A stretch of 64,000 bases of DNA from Stomorhina lunata (GCA_933228675.1 OW121740.1:3472001-3536000); one strand, 5' to 3'. Positions 49,001-61,655 are shown, numbered from the stretch's first letter. Notes: generated by a model from the sequence alone, not told the origin. Numbers and translations are program-made.

Positions 49001-52000
49001 CAGTGATGAGCAAGGTGAAAGATTCCACAAAGAAATTTTAACTATTGAAAAACGATACCAGGGGAAAAGCCCAATAAAATTGCTAGCAAATTACTGCTGG
49101 TCACTCAAATGTGAAACGAGTGACAGTGTATATAGCCGTTAAAGATAAAAGAAGCATTTTTAGTTAACTTCTTAAGTCACTTTTTTCGAATTTCAAGGAG
49201 TGCCGGCCAGAAAAATGTGCAATTTTTCGGTTTTTGCAAATTTTGACCTATAAGCTTAACTTTTTGACAAAATCTGAACGTTAATTTGTAATTTAGACAC
49301 AATTTGCTTTCCATCAACAAATATCATAAAATCAAATAGATGTCTTCAAGGACCCAAAATTTCTATGAAAATTTCCGATAACTCAAAAAATCCTTAGCCG
49401 ATTTATACGCTACTTACGTAGATAGAAAGCTAATTGAGTCTACATTATGAATTAATATTTACACTTTGTTAAAATGTTTACTAAAAAAGTTAAATTTTGC
49501 AAGAACTAAAAAATTGGCCATATTTTTTCTTATAAACGCAATTTTCAACTTCATGGCCTGGGCGCCACGTGTTATTTGAAGTTTCTCACCGAATGCCATA
49601 ATAATCCGACCGCCATTTCTCTACTTTCGAAAAAAGTTGAAAAAACACTCTAACGTAGTATTGTATAGAAAACAAATAATACTGAATTCACCTTTTTTAC
49701 TAAAATTGTTATATCTCTGTTAATATGTTTCCGATTTTAATTAAAGTACTCTTGTCTTTTTTTTAAGTCAAAAATATATTAGGTCTTCTGATAAATTTTA
49801 CGAAAAAAAAGCTTCCGAAGTTGAAAAAATCGAAAAAAAAAAAATAAAATTTTAACTTCAGCGGAAAATATTTTTGTGATAAATTGGTCATGTTAAAAAA
49901 AGGTCTTTACAAAGTGAAAGCCTATTTTGTTTTCTGTCGAAACACATTTTAAAATTTAAAATCGATGTAAAAATGACTCAGTTAAGTCTTCTTTTCTCCG
50001 CTAAGTCCAAAAAAATCGTTTTTTATCGATAACTTTCGATTTTGAGGGTATATCGAAAATTTTAAAAATGGTAAAATGATCTTCTAACCGAGTTCTACTG
50101 GTTGAGCTTGGTTTCGTTCCGAGTGTATTTTCACTGTATCAGAGTGTTATTATTAGAGTAGTATGTATATTTAAAAAAGGTTGCCATTTTGAAAATAGTA
50201 TTTACTGTAAGTATATAGTGTAGTAAAATAATAATACAATAGTTAGATGCAACACACCTAAAATAAATCCTTTAAAATAGAATATTAATGTCTAGCAACT
50301 GAAGCGTTGGTCGCACCCATTTTGTATTCATTTATTTCTTAATTTTTTAGTTTTGTTTGCTTATGTTTATTTAAATGTTGTTGCAGTAAATATTTCGTGC
50401 ATTTGCAACAAATCATTATTGTTGTTCACGAAAATAACAACACAACAAGAAGCAATATGTACAAAAACAACAACAAACCGGCTAAGAAACAACCAATAAG
50501 AAGAGAGATTTGCCAAAAGAACGCCTACAAAAAATAAAAACAGGAGCAAAAATAATGATAGCAACAACAGCAACAATATTTTTTTTCCCAGGCAGAAATG
50601 TTTCAAACGAAACAACAACCAGGACCCAACCAGAGAGAAAAAGCCAAAGAAATACATAAATAAATAGTTGTACCTATTTATGTGTATGGATGAATGCATG
50701 TAAATACGTTTGTGTGTATGTAGACAAAATGCAATTTTTATACATATATATGTATATATATATAGATCTATGTGATTATTATTGTTGTTATTTTATAGTT
50801 TACAATTGCTAAACATTACAACAACTTAACTGTTGTTGTTTTAGCAGCAGCAACAATTTTATTTTATACACAAAAAAGTAATAATATCCTGTACACAACA
50901 CAAACACTCTCTCACATCCAGACTTTGTATGTATGTAAGTAAGTAAGTATGTATGTAAGTAAGTTCCAGAGCCATAAAAACTGTCTATAAAATCCTTAAA
51001 TAAACTCAAGAAAAACTATTTTCTATTGCTTTTATTATACAAAAAGAGCTCTATAATTGCAACCGCAAGTGCAAGAGAAGCAATGAAGGAATAATTGAAG
51101 GAAAGAAGGACATGCGCAAAGAGAATTTTATCCAAAACAAATGCATTTGCTTGTGGGAGATAAATAAATAATGCATTAATATTTACAAGAGAGCAAGAGA
51201 GTGGGAGTTTGTGAAATTACAAAATTGTTTACAAAACAATAGTTGAAACGGAAAAAGGTGGGATGTGGGGTGTGGGGGGAGATGGACGGTGGCAGGAGTG
51301 TGAGGTTAAGTTAAGGTGTATTATTTTTATTGCAATTTGTTGTTGCTGTTGCTAGTGTTGTTTAACTTTTGTTTATTATTGGTATATGTATGTATCTACA
51401 ACAACTCCTCTCACTGTGCCAAAAAGTCGTGCATGTTTTGACATGAATACATAGAAAAAACGTTGTATGTATCTGGTTGGTTGTATATTTATAAATAAAT
51501 ACAAATGAAAGGATAAGAAAGAAGGATACATAGATATTTATTTGCATTTGTTAAGAATATTGCTGCATTTCATGTATACGATGAAACATTAGTTTTTTTT
51601 TTTGGGGCTCAACATTTTCATATTAAATAAGACCAGATATTCGAAGGCTCCACCTTTAATAGAGAGGACTTGCAATTCTAACTATTATTGGGTTGTGTGT
51701 TGGCTGTCCTGTTTGTTTATTTATTTACAAAATTTTGGCATACATATTTTGTGCATTAGAGTGGCAGCCATTTTTATGTACAAATTTGCATTCAAGATGT
51801 AAAAATGTTGGTATTGTACAAAACTATTGGTAGAATTTTATTCAACTCGAAGGTCGATTTGGTGAAAATTGTCACATCGCTGTTGTCGTATAAAAATGTA
51901 GACTACAATGGTTTAAAGAAAACTTACTCAGACAGAAAGTGACTTACAAATTACTTACCATTAGATACCGTGATAACGTTCTTAAAACTATTGTTTCTAA

Positions 52001-55000
52001 GCAGACTTTAACAATCCTTTCGAAATTATACGCATTACGTTCGAAATTGATTATACAGCTTTGTCACAGAACTCAATTTCGTTACGAAGTCGAATGACGG
52101 AGTTCATTGCGCTTCCATAGAAAATGTAAAACGAAACATATTTTTCGGAATGAAAAAACTTTTTATTTTCAATGTCTAAGTTAATTTGTATGTTCTTATT
52201 TATTTATAGGTATATTCAATATTTGAATAATTTCTTCAATTAATCAGTGTTATTTGTTGAAACAAAGATAGAGTTACAGATTTCAATTGAAAAATCGTGC
52301 TTCGTTAGTTTTTAGAGCATTTATAAAACCTAAAACCATTTCGATCGGAATTCAACTACGAAATGGTTTCAATTCCGAATGAAATTGGTGACATGCCTCT
52401 ATATAACCTTAATGCATTTTGATCGGAACTAAATTACTGAATAGTTTCAATTTCGAGCAGAATATGACATTTTTTTAACACGATAAAGAGTTTTTCACAA
52501 CGGAAAGGGTCTTAATTTTTTCACCACCACAGGTGGATAGGGTATATTGGGTTTGTGCTGATGTTTGTAAGACATAACAATATTATTTTGAGACCCACCT
52601 TTTAGTATGCCGATCAACTCAGAATCACTCTCTGAGTTGTTTTAACGATGTGCGTCCGGCTGGCTGGATATCCATGTAAGCTTGTTATCATAGTGCAGGT
52701 CGCAGCTTAAAAGCTAATTTGGGCAAAATCAGATTACTATTTCGGGTACCCCCAACAGGGATGCCTTCCCGGAATAGAGTTTTTGGCCCTTTACGGCCAC
52801 AAATTTAATTGTATATTAACAAAATTCAGTATAAATATTGCTTATGGTAACCGAAATCAGTGTTCGTAATTATGTAATAATCGGACTATACCTGACCATA
52901 CCTCCTACCAAACAAGACATATTCACAAAAGTCTTTTAAATACCCAGAAAAGCACAAAAACGCTAATAAATCAACAGATAATTGCATTTTATTATCGATA
53001 AACGAAATTTGGTAACAATCGATCCACAATTGACCCTAGCTCTCATATCAGAACCTTAGCCGGTAATGACATAAATCTACTTAAATTTTGAAAAAAGCAC
53101 ATAGTTTATGTTGGTCCATATTTGACCTTAGTCGTAAAGGGTATCATATGGTCGGGCTTATCCGACTACAGCTTTTCTTACTTGTTTTTGTTTAGGGGCA
53201 TTAACATTTGTTGTGGCAAGTCTGGCGGCTAAAAAAAAAATTATAAATAAATGCGCTAACAAAACCATATGGAACTACCTTTTATATACATAGTAAAAGA
53301 TTGTATATGTATGTATATAGTGTGAAGTATTGCATTTATAGTTGTTTTGTGAAACAAAATATATACAAAACATTAGTTTACTTAAAGCTCTGCTAAAGAA
53401 CTAGCAACAACTCCACCTTAAAAAGAGGTGTTTTCCCCCACAACAAAAAAATGCAGTTTAGAGCTATAGACCGAAATTCTGCGCTGTTGCTAGTGTGGAT
53501 GTTAGTCATAGTGGCATTAAGTATATGAATATAAATATGTATAAGAATATACTACATACATATGTATATATGTACGTTTAAAAGTATATTATATGTATCT
53601 GAATATTGTGCCATTTTGTTTATTTATTTATTTACAACCCTTCTAAGTCTTGTCAGAAAACTGCAACATAAACACTTAGACGAATACATACGTATATACA
53701 TAGCTACTACATACACACAAACTTACAGAAATAGTGTAATTGTGATACAAGACTCAGCCTAAAATTTCCCAACACAGATATTGCAGTGTAAATAGTCCAT
53801 CATGTTAGAAAGAGATAACAAATGCAGAGAATAAATGAAAATATCCAAACATCTGTTGGATAAAATAGATAGATGGCGATGATGAAGATGGAGTATGAGT
53901 TGCATTGTTATTGTTGCACATTTGTATTGTTGTTTAGATTTGTGTTGCTTAAAACATTTAAAGGCAGAATAGTCAAGAAAAAAAAAGGGAAAAAGGAAAC
54001 TCTATAAAAAACACTAATATTTATATAAATAATGTATATACATACTTATGTATACATAGAAGTATATATATATGTGTTAGGTAGATATACATATATATGT
54101 ATATATAAGAATATATATAAAACATCACGCCATTTGTAGTTAAAAAAAAAAAATAAAAAAAATATTTATATACAAAATATTAGTTTATTTTAACTACATA
54201 TTTATATACAACAGATTTGCAACAGCCCCACCTTAAAAGTATGAGTTGTTGTATATAGTTTTCCACAAGAATATGCAATAACTGCCATTTTGTATTTTAA
54301 AGATTTTATTTTTTTAAGGAATAAATATTTTATTTAAATAATTTTAAAAGAGTGTTCCAAACAAATTATGCATTTACTATTTCAGCCAAAACTTATCCAT
54401 AGCACAATAAATATTTTCTTGATCATGCCTTTGTTTTAAAATCATTAATTTTCAACGGTTATTTGGTTCGAAATGGACTGAGAAAATTTTTTTTTTTAAA
54501 TACCAAAAAAAAGTTGATTTTTTTAATATTTCAAGTGTAATTAAAGATCTGAGCATTGAAAGAAAACTTGGATCAGGAAAAAAAAAGAGTCGCAAACAGA
54601 GTTGCTTTCTAAAAGCGCCTAATACGGTTAAATACTCGAATATATTTGTTCATAAAGCCAAAGCTTAAAGTCGTATAAAGTTTAGAAGCACGCAAATTTT
54701 ATAAAAGCAACTGTTGTGTGATAGATGATAAAAAGTATGTCCTGGCAGACGTTTTACAACTTCCAGGCGAACATTTTATGTTGCTCAAAAACGAGGCAAT
54801 CTTCAGGAATTCGTAAATTATGTATTATAATTTTAAAGACAGTTATTTAGGGTTTAATGTGATCTTTTTTACTTAAAATTTTCTTTTAATTGTCACACTG
54901 TTCAACTTAGAAAGACTCCTTCTTCTTTATGTTTTTTCAGCAAGATATATATATAATATATTGAACTCGAAATAAGTAGAGTCATGAAAATTATAATCAC

Positions 55001-58000
55001 GTCGTGCCAATAAATTGTAAATCGAACATTATGACTTTCGTATAACAACAAGAAATAATATTTTGTATTTAAAATGTTTGAATATTTTTCAAAGATAATG
55101 ATGGAATATGTAAGGAGGTGGAATATACTCTAAAATTTGTAACATGAAGTACCCCTTGTTCCAATTGGAATGTTGTCGGGGAATTATAATAAATAATGTA
55201 ACATGAAGAATAGATTAACTTTAATTTCGCGGCCACCATTTTCAAGTCAAAAAGGTTGTAATGAATAAGAGAATTTTCTATATAGAGAGTTGGGATATTT
55301 AAAATAGATATTTACTTCAGTTTCTTTTTCTTTTTTTTTTTATCAAATTGTCTAGACGTGTAAATTACACACAGGGGTATAAGCCAAATAGTCGATAACA
55401 AATTTGAAAAACCAAATCTAAGATATCAAAGATGTTTGCAAAAATGTTAAAGTTATGACTAAAGAAAAAATTTGATCTATTCATCTACATATTAGATCTA
55501 TTTATGCTGAAGAAATCATGGATCAACAAATGGGTCATCAATAATTCGTTACATGTAAAATTAATACTCGTAGTTAATTCATACTTTATTAATACTTACT
55601 GCAACATTATATGTGTAAATATTTCCCCATCTACTGCCAATGAATGCAATATCCCATTGTATATCGATAGATTGCAGAGGTTCTTGAAGATATACCGACT
55701 GTTCATCTAAAGCGTAATTCTGAAATTGCACAAGAAATATACAAAATTAAGGGTATTAATACATTAGTGAAGTTTCGTATTGCAAAAATTAGGGTTTCAA
55801 ATTTTTACGAAATGATTTGCATCACCGAAAAATTTTACAAGGGAATAAAACTTTTTCATAATACGAAAACCCCAATTTTTGCAAAAATAATTTTGGTTAT
55901 CCGCGAAACCATGACTTAGGATAATAGGAAATCTTACCTCTATAGACGTTTTCTTAAGATAACCATCCAGAGATGTGGTGAATATGACTCTTCTCGTGGG
56001 ACATAAGAACATTTGCGTTATCGCTTCACTGTGCTTAGTAAATTGATTCAACAATTTCAGGGTGTTTACATCGAACTTATACAATTTTCCATCTTCTGAT
56101 GAAGCTATAATATATTCCTCGAATATACGTATTTGGGTAATAGGATTTCGTATACCCTCGAAGCTACCGGTAGGCATATTTTTATATAGACCCTTATTAA
56201 GAGATTTTGAGGTATCCAAACTTATTTCCGTTGTTAATGCTGCCGTTGTTGGTGGTGGTAGTGGGGGAAGGGGTATTTGTTCGGGTGGTATAGCCGGTGG
56301 TTCGGGAGGTAACGGTACAGTAATTGGTGAAGGAGGTTTATTTGAAGGTGGGGTAGTATGGCAATCTTTTGCTGACTTAGCTTTAGTTTCTGTTGTAACT
56401 TTTGAAGATGTGTTACTGGTTGTTTCCTTTTTAGATTCTACTGGTTTATTTGTGCTTGTTGCTTTAGATCTTGGGTTTGCAGTCCTTTTAGCTGTTACCA
56501 CAGTTTTTTTACGTTTCTTAGCCGTTTCACTAGATGTGGCGTTCGTTGCTACTTTCCTTTTAGCAGCGGTAGCTGTGGATTTTTTAGTAGTAGTAGTTTT
56601 TGGTTTCTTCAACTTTTCGACAAGAGGTTCTACTTCTTCTCCCTTTCCCTTTGCCACATCTTTTCCTCTATGATTCTCAACTTCAGCAATACTATTCGAA
56701 TCGCTACAAATTTTGGTTTCAGTTTTGATATTCTTCAAAGAGGAACTCGTTTTCTTACAATATTCATTCTCTTTATGGCAATTATTGAGAGCGGTAGTTG
56801 TGACATTGGCTGTCATGGCGGTATTGAGTAAAATAAATTTCTCATTTTGCAATTTTATAGTCAAGAGATCTGCCTCCATTTTGTCTTTTTGTAATTTCAA
56901 TATCATTTCCTCCAAATACATTTTGCGCTTATGCAATTCCATAAGTTTAGCATCTATTTCGCGTAAATTGTTTACCATTACTTCACCTATGGGACTGTGC
57001 TTTTTCAATTCATCTAGATCAACTAGGGGAAAAGGGGGCTGTTGTTGGAAGCTGGCTGATGAAATGCCTAAAATACTAGAATTTAAATGACCATTAAGAC
57101 TTGCGGTTATATTCGGGCTACTAAAGTCGGAGGCGCAGAAATTGTGTATGGGTATGAATTGTGTGGATAACTTTTCTTTGGCAAAGCCATCACTTTGTGG
57201 CAATTTGCTTAAAGATATTGTTGCTTCGGTTGCTTGCTCAGTATCTCTTGTAATTGTAGCATTTTGGTGTTGAGTTGTTTGATGTTTTTGCTGCTGCTGC
57301 TGAGGCTCTTGATTAAGACTATTATTGGGATTTTTTAAATGCGATTCTTTTTCTTCATTATGTTTTGCATGGCCAGCATTTTTATTGGAATTATTGTTTG
57401 AAGTTGATGATGTTGAGGATGTTTGTGGCTGAGTTTCAGCTGTTGCTGAGGATTTTGATGTAACTGTAGATGGGGATGAGGCTTTATTTGTCGTTTCATT
57501 TGCTTGCATTGCGGCTTTCATTTCCTGTCGATATAGAGACAAAACTTTGCTAACACATTCCTGTATGTGTTTCTCATTACGGCTGATGGCAGCAAGCTCA
57601 ACTTTTTCCGCAGCATTGACACTTTTTGTTTTAGCACAATCCGTCGTCAAAGAGGATTTCGTTATGTTGTTATTGCTAGAATTTTCTTTTGATATTTGTT
57701 CGCTATTTGCCTTTTCAGTGGAATCTTTGTTTGCATCCTTTTTGCTTAAACTTTCCAGTTTTTGATTTGGCTTAGTACCATCTTCCATTTTAGCCACCTG
57801 TTTCTGTTTATTAAAAACATTAACTATTTCCTTCATTAAGAACTCCAAGGCAATGGAACAGTCTGAGGATTTGAGATTATTCTGCACCTTGGCTATTTGT
57901 AATTTGGAAAACTTGACACTATTGTAGTCACTAGTGCAAATGCAGGAGATAAAATGCAGTTTAGTGTTTAGAGAAGTGCTGTATTTAGTGCGGTAACGTT

Positions 58001-60409
58001 CTTTAAGGCTTTCGCTTAAACTTGACAAGATTAACTTTTCAAAACTGTCTACCACATTCTCAGCGTCCACCTTTAGCTTGAGACGTTTTCTTTTGCCAGA
58101 TGTAGAAGAACTTTTTTGAGATACCTCCGATTCTGAGTCGCTGGATGAAGAGGAAGATGATGATGATGAGGACGAAGAAGAAGAGGACGATGAGGAAGAG
58201 GATGTAGATTCCGAAGATGATGAGGATATGACTAAAACAACTTCCTCTTTGGGTTTTTTGGGAGTACGACTTTTTGATTTACGAGATTCTTTACGTTTGG
58301 TGAGTTTTTTGTTTTTTGAACGACTTTCCGGCGATTTCTGTTTTTCTTTAGTACCTTTTGAGGAAGAAATATGTTCGTTTTTTATCTCACATTTTACCTT
58401 GAGCGGCGAATCGGGCACAGCCGCTGTTTTACTATTAGCATTTGGAGTCGATAAATCAGGCTGTACGTTAGGGCCTAATTGTTGATGTAACAATTTACTT
58501 ATTTCCTTAGAAACCGCAACTGCATTTAGATCAGTGGTTACATTGGTCTCTGTTCGCATCAAGTTTTCTTTGTTTATATCTGCTGCTAAAGGCGTTGCTT
58601 CAGGGTTGACTTCCGCATTAGTCGAGGCTATTATTTCTTCAAGACATTTTAAATTATCCTCTTTGCTAAATGGAAACAATTCCAAACCCAAAGCTTTGCG
58701 TATTTCATCAAAAACCACATCGGGTATATCTATAGAATCCACTATTTCATCGGGTACAAAATCTGAGCAAATGGGATCCTTGGGCGGTTCAATATTCATG
58801 CTTTTCAATTGTCTGCGTATTTCCTCACGAAAACGTTTCCTAGCCTGCGTTTTTAAAGCATCATCGTATTTGGTTTCACTGCTATTTATTATATTTTTAA
58901 TGTTAATTTTATTCATTGTAACCAATTTTTCCACAATGCGATCAGTGGTGCTATTGGTTTGACTGTTGGTCGAGGAGTTACTGCAGGTTGATACGTTACG
59001 TTTGCGTTTAATCAAATTCGGTTTGTAAATGGTCTTTTGTGGTGTATTAGGCTGCTTAGGAGTTGTTGTGGTATCCTGTAACAAACTATCGCTGCAACTG
59101 GAATCCCAAAACTCTGAGGCCAAAAGACGTGAAATGGGTATCAGGGATATTTTTGGAGTATGGAATTCAAAATTTTCACTTTCACTTGTATTTGAAGTGT
59201 TATGGTTATTATTGGAAGGTTGTGGACTTGATGCAAGTGTTTCGTTTGGGGCTAACGATTTTGTTTTTGTCTCTGGCAATGAGTTGGGTGTTGTATCTAA
59301 TACTATTTTAGGTTTTTCAAGTTCTCTGTCAGCTTTTTGAATTAAGGGCTGTTCTAGTTCTTTCGATGTAGCAGTTAAAGGCGTTGTTGGAATAGAAGTT
59401 GATACATTAAATGTTTCACTTGATGTAGAATTAAAAATATCTTCAGTCTGTCCGTCTATGTTGACATTTGCATTCAATGCAATGGCACTTAAATTATTAC
59501 TTTCTAAATTATTTTTTGCTTTTAAATTAAGAATCGGTGTATAAGCCGTTTCTTGATTCTTATCTTTATCATTCAAATCTTTTACATTAACACAATTATT
59601 TAAACTTTCAGAACTTTCTTTATTATCATTATTTTTATCTGGGCTATTATTTTTAGGTTCTAGTGATGAGGCGGTGTCTTCTTTGCTTTTCTCTTGATTA
59701 TCTGTTTTGGGTATTTGTCTTTTAGTTTTTTTATTACACTTCCCTTTAACGGGCTTAAATTGTGGCTTATTCTTTATTTTATGGTTATTAGTTTTTCGTA
59801 TTTTAGTATTTGGAAATTTTTTTTGTTGATCAGTTTCTTTGGTTTTACTGACTTCTGTGGAACTGTTAAAACTATTGTACTGAAATGAATCTTCGGCAAA
59901 TGAGGATTCAGATTCCTTTTTATAACTATTTTCCGAATATTTATAATTGTTGCGATAATTATTAAGATTATTGCGATTTGAACTCCAATGATAGTTTGAA
60001 TTAGAGCTATTATTGGTATTGTTGTCCCAGTTGTTCGACCAGCGTTTGTATGAATTGTAGCTGTTGTTGGTTGGTGTATAATTTTTTATATATGAATTAA
60101 ATTCACGATTTTTCTGGAATGAAATTTGAAAGTTTGGAAATAAGATATGTATTGAAGAAAATTAGTGAAAAAGAAAAGGGAGTCGGGTAATGTGGTATAG
60201 GCTGATAGTGTGATATAATAAGTTTTCTCTTAAAATAAACATAGTGGTGTGGTGAAGGGTATTAAATAGTCGGGACCGACTATAACATTTTTTAACTTCT
60301 TTATCGTTTAATTTTTAAATTCCAAATCTATTTTATACTTACATAATTTTTTGGGCAATTTTGATTTTGATAATTGTTGCTGCGATATGAACCGTAATTG
60401 CAACGATTG
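43067..60409 (-). CDS. ZNF106-like WD40 protein, 5' end not found
   Basis: Homolog of zinc finger protein 106, an RNA-binding nuclear speckle protein of vertebrates. Exons found are 60409-60343, 60113-55938, 55719-55600, 43729-43472, 43410-43219 and 43150-43067, at least 1,631 residues. The giant exon has Asn/Ser/Lys-rich low complexity, a run of about 25 serines, a coiled coil (LHKRKMYLEEMILKLQKD) and a Pro-rich stretch. WD repeats begin GSFEGIRNPITQIRIFEEYI, as in ZNF106 (GSFEGHQAAVNAIQIF), and AAKEGVRKILIVSSKGNLI plus LRDATSGLLLRTL match its TAQEGARKLLVVGSYDC...VRDARNGLLLRTL. The protein ends SFCLKNTTKLN, with no C-terminal C2H2 fingers. The first exon seen starts in mid-codon, so the true start lies upstream, probably beyond the window. 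Confidence 0.85.
43770..45140. repeat. Degenerate AT-rich satellite-like field
   Basis: About 1.4 kb built from variants of aatttttagtgaaaaatt. The least diverged core is the 19-bp array at 44685-44893. Confidence 0.8.
44685..44893. repeat. 19-bp minisatellite, about 11 perfect copies
   Basis: The unit ttgaatttttagtaaaaaa begins at 44685, 44704, 44723, 44742, 44761, 44780, 44799, 44818, 44837, 44856 and 44875 with no visible change. The copy at 44894 is diverged. Confidence 0.95.
46531..47186. mobile_element. 656-bp element with imperfect 40-bp inverted ends
   Basis: Left end cacacagtggtccaaattct (then ccacctagccg). The reverse complement of the right end reads cacatagtggtccaaatgct (then caatctagccg). 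No ORF. A non-autonomous transposon is the simplest reading. No target duplication is clear. Confidence 0.55.
48269..50146 (+). mobile_element. 1.9-kb DNA transposon with CAC termini and TTA duplication
   Basis: Outer ends are cacgctgataca (48269) and tgtatcagagtg (50135-50146), flanked on both sides by TTA. A longer inner inverted repeat pairs about 48366-48420 with 49990-50062 (gatataccctcaaaatcgaa, then agttatcgataaaaaacgat). Inside is one plus-strand coding remnant (48816-49142). CACT-like ends with a 3-bp duplication point to CACTA/CMC-type or PIF-type elements, but no DDE residues are visible, so the class is open. Confidence 0.6.
48816..49142 (+). pseudogene. Remnant of a transposon-associated protein
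   Basis: A 108-codon frame containing KIHFLHAHLDFFPENLG, then SDEQGERFHKEI and EKRYQGKSP. I recall closely similar segments (HFLHSHLDFFPENLG...SDEHGERFHQDI) in many uncharacterised, multi-copy arthropod and Hydra proteins. It is a C-terminal fragment; the upstream part is missing. Not a host gene. Confidence 0.6.
50147..52516. other. Intron DNA with CAACAA and CA/TA simple repeats
   Basis: Low-complexity tracts (acaacaagaagc, cagcagcaacaa, (gtaa)n near 50935-50965). At 52040-52480 lie diverged words around cgatcggaattcaa and ggtttcaattccga in several orientations, suggesting a decayed small element. No gene seen. Confidence 0.5.
52517..53187 (+). repeat. Family A repeat, near full-length copy
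   Basis: Starts tttcaccaccacaggtggat and ends ggtcgggcttatccgactac then agcttttcttacttgttt. Same order of conserved words as 62982-63704. Confidence 0.85.
53188..55137. other. Intron DNA rich in TATA-type simple repeats
   Basis: Two related stretches (53205-53470 and 54120-54290) share aaaatatatacaaaacattag and the words acaactccaccttaaaa / acagccccaccttaaaa, so part of this region is a tandem or dispersed duplication. No gene seen. Confidence 0.5.
55150..55196 (+). mobile_element. 47-bp truncated retroposon with 12-bp target duplication
   Basis: taccccttgttccaattgga and the following tgttgtcggggaattataataaata are the 3' tail of the SINE candidate at 29650-29915. The insertion is flanked exactly by tgtaacatgaag at 55138-55149 and 55197-55208, the signature of target-primed reverse transcription. 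Confidence 0.85.
58140..58215 (-). repeat. Coding serine tract
   Basis: A run of about 25 consecutive Ser codons in the giant exon of the ZNF106 homolog, with mixed TCN and AGY codons, followed by DSESE. Codon mixing argues for selection on the protein rather than recent slippage. Confidence 0.85.
60243..60296 (+). repeat. Family A right-end fragment in a 230-bp intron
   Basis: gtggtgaagggtattaaata then gtcgggaccgactata matches the right end of the full copies. It lies between the first two known exons of the ZNF106 homolog. Confidence 0.65.
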
Positions 60410-61655
60410 CTGAAACGAGATAAACAAGAGAAATATATATTAATTGCAACAAATCTTTATAAAAATTAAAGAAAAAATTATAAATTTTTAAACAAATTAA
60501 AAAAACACTTCTCAATTATAAGGTACAATATTAAAGCAATTATTTTTTGTAAATGACTGTCACGCTTATCAGAAACCACTTGAGAATTTTGGAAATGTAC
60601 GTGATTTATATATTTGTTAATATAAAACAAAAACTTACAAACAAAAAAATCTTACCTGTCACTCTAGGAATTTTCTAATAATTTAAAAAAAGTTTTTTTG
60701 TTGTTCTCTCTATATTAAAAATTCTTAAAAAAGTTTTGTTTTTATTTTGCAAAAAAAAAAAAAAAAAAACACTTGACCTTAGCCAAAACTCATTAACAAT
60801 CATGATTAAAATTAAGGACCCCTCTTATTTTTTTGAGCTTTAAACCAAAACGTCTTCATCTTTTGTTTACGAGAATAATTAATGCATTTTGAAGAACGTG
60901 CCAAAAGAAGAAATTTGCCTTCATTTTTCCTTCTTACGAAAATAAATTTCATAAAAAAATCTTGAGAGAAATGAAACATATTTGACTTTACAGTCCTTAA
61001 GAAAATTTCATTCCTTTTTCCTAAATTATTAAGTATTTAGTTGGGATTAAAAAAAGATTTAAAATTTATAACCATAATAATGTTAGGGAATTTTGGAAGT
61101 TAGGGGGTGAGTAACATTTTAAATCTGTTGTTTTTTGTTGCCTAAAGGTGCAAATCAAAAATAAATTATAGGGATTCTAGAATAACTTTCGCTTTTATAT
61201 TGTTTTGAATAAATTTTCTTCTAAAAAAGAAATAAATAAATAATTTACCACAAATCATTGTTGTGTTTTGAAGGAGCCGCTTTCTTATTTTAAATTAATT
61301 AAAAATTTTAGAAAAGCCATAAATAATGTGAAAGGGAATATTTAAATTTGAATTATTTAAATAGTTTAGAAGGAAGTGCAGATAATGTGGTTTACCTATT
61401 TGTGTTTTGATTTCCAAATTTTTAGTTTTTATTTGATGTGCTTTCACGTTCCATATGTGAAAAATATTAATCCCACAAATTCCGATTTATTTCTGATATT
61501 TTAAATCCCATTTAAAACGATCTTAAAAAAAGAGCAGGAAATGTGGTATATCACATGTTGATAATGTATTTCATTAAAAAAATTTTAAAAGTTTAAAACT
61601 TTTTAATTAAATGTTTGGCGTCCCAAAATTTTGATAAACCTTTTTAAAAAAATTT
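60410..61655. other. Upstream intron of the ZNF106 homolog
   Basis: AT-rich. A minus-strand donor (gtgacag|gtaagat) at about 60656 is a candidate upstream exon end. The frame before it hits a TAG after 19 bp, so any coding exon there would be tiny. A 20-A run is at 60752-60770. Confidence 0.4.

Larger units (their letters stand above)
43730..55599 (-). other. 11.9-kb intron splitting the WD40 domain
   Basis: Between exons 55719-55600 and 43729-43472 of the ZNF106 homolog. Donor GCA|gtaagt at 55599, acceptor ttttttag ending at 43730. It holds a minisatellite, at least three DNA-element candidates, a family A copy, a truncated retroposon and many CA/TA/CAACAA simple repeats. Reading frames in 50.3-53.8 kb are low complexity. 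Confidence 0.75.

Noticed and set aside
50367..50699. 110-codon minus-strand ORF with apparent membrane segments
   Set aside because: It is the reverse of CAA/ACA-rich low-complexity intron DNA; Leu/Phe runs arise from it without any family signal.
53452..53532. Small ORF MQFRAIDRNSALLLVW with a hydrophobic end
   Set aside because: 26 codons inside a large intron, with no splice or conservation evidence.
56062..56673. 203-codon plus-strand ORF rich in Val/Gly
   Set aside because: Antisense shadow of the Pro/Lys-rich coding sequence of the ZNF106 homolog, as are the frames at 56713, 57547, 58228, 58534 and 59029.
59574..59576. Start of the ZNF106-like protein at 59576
   Set aside because: That codon is TTG, and the frame stays open upstream to a good acceptor at 60114, so this is internal coding sequence.
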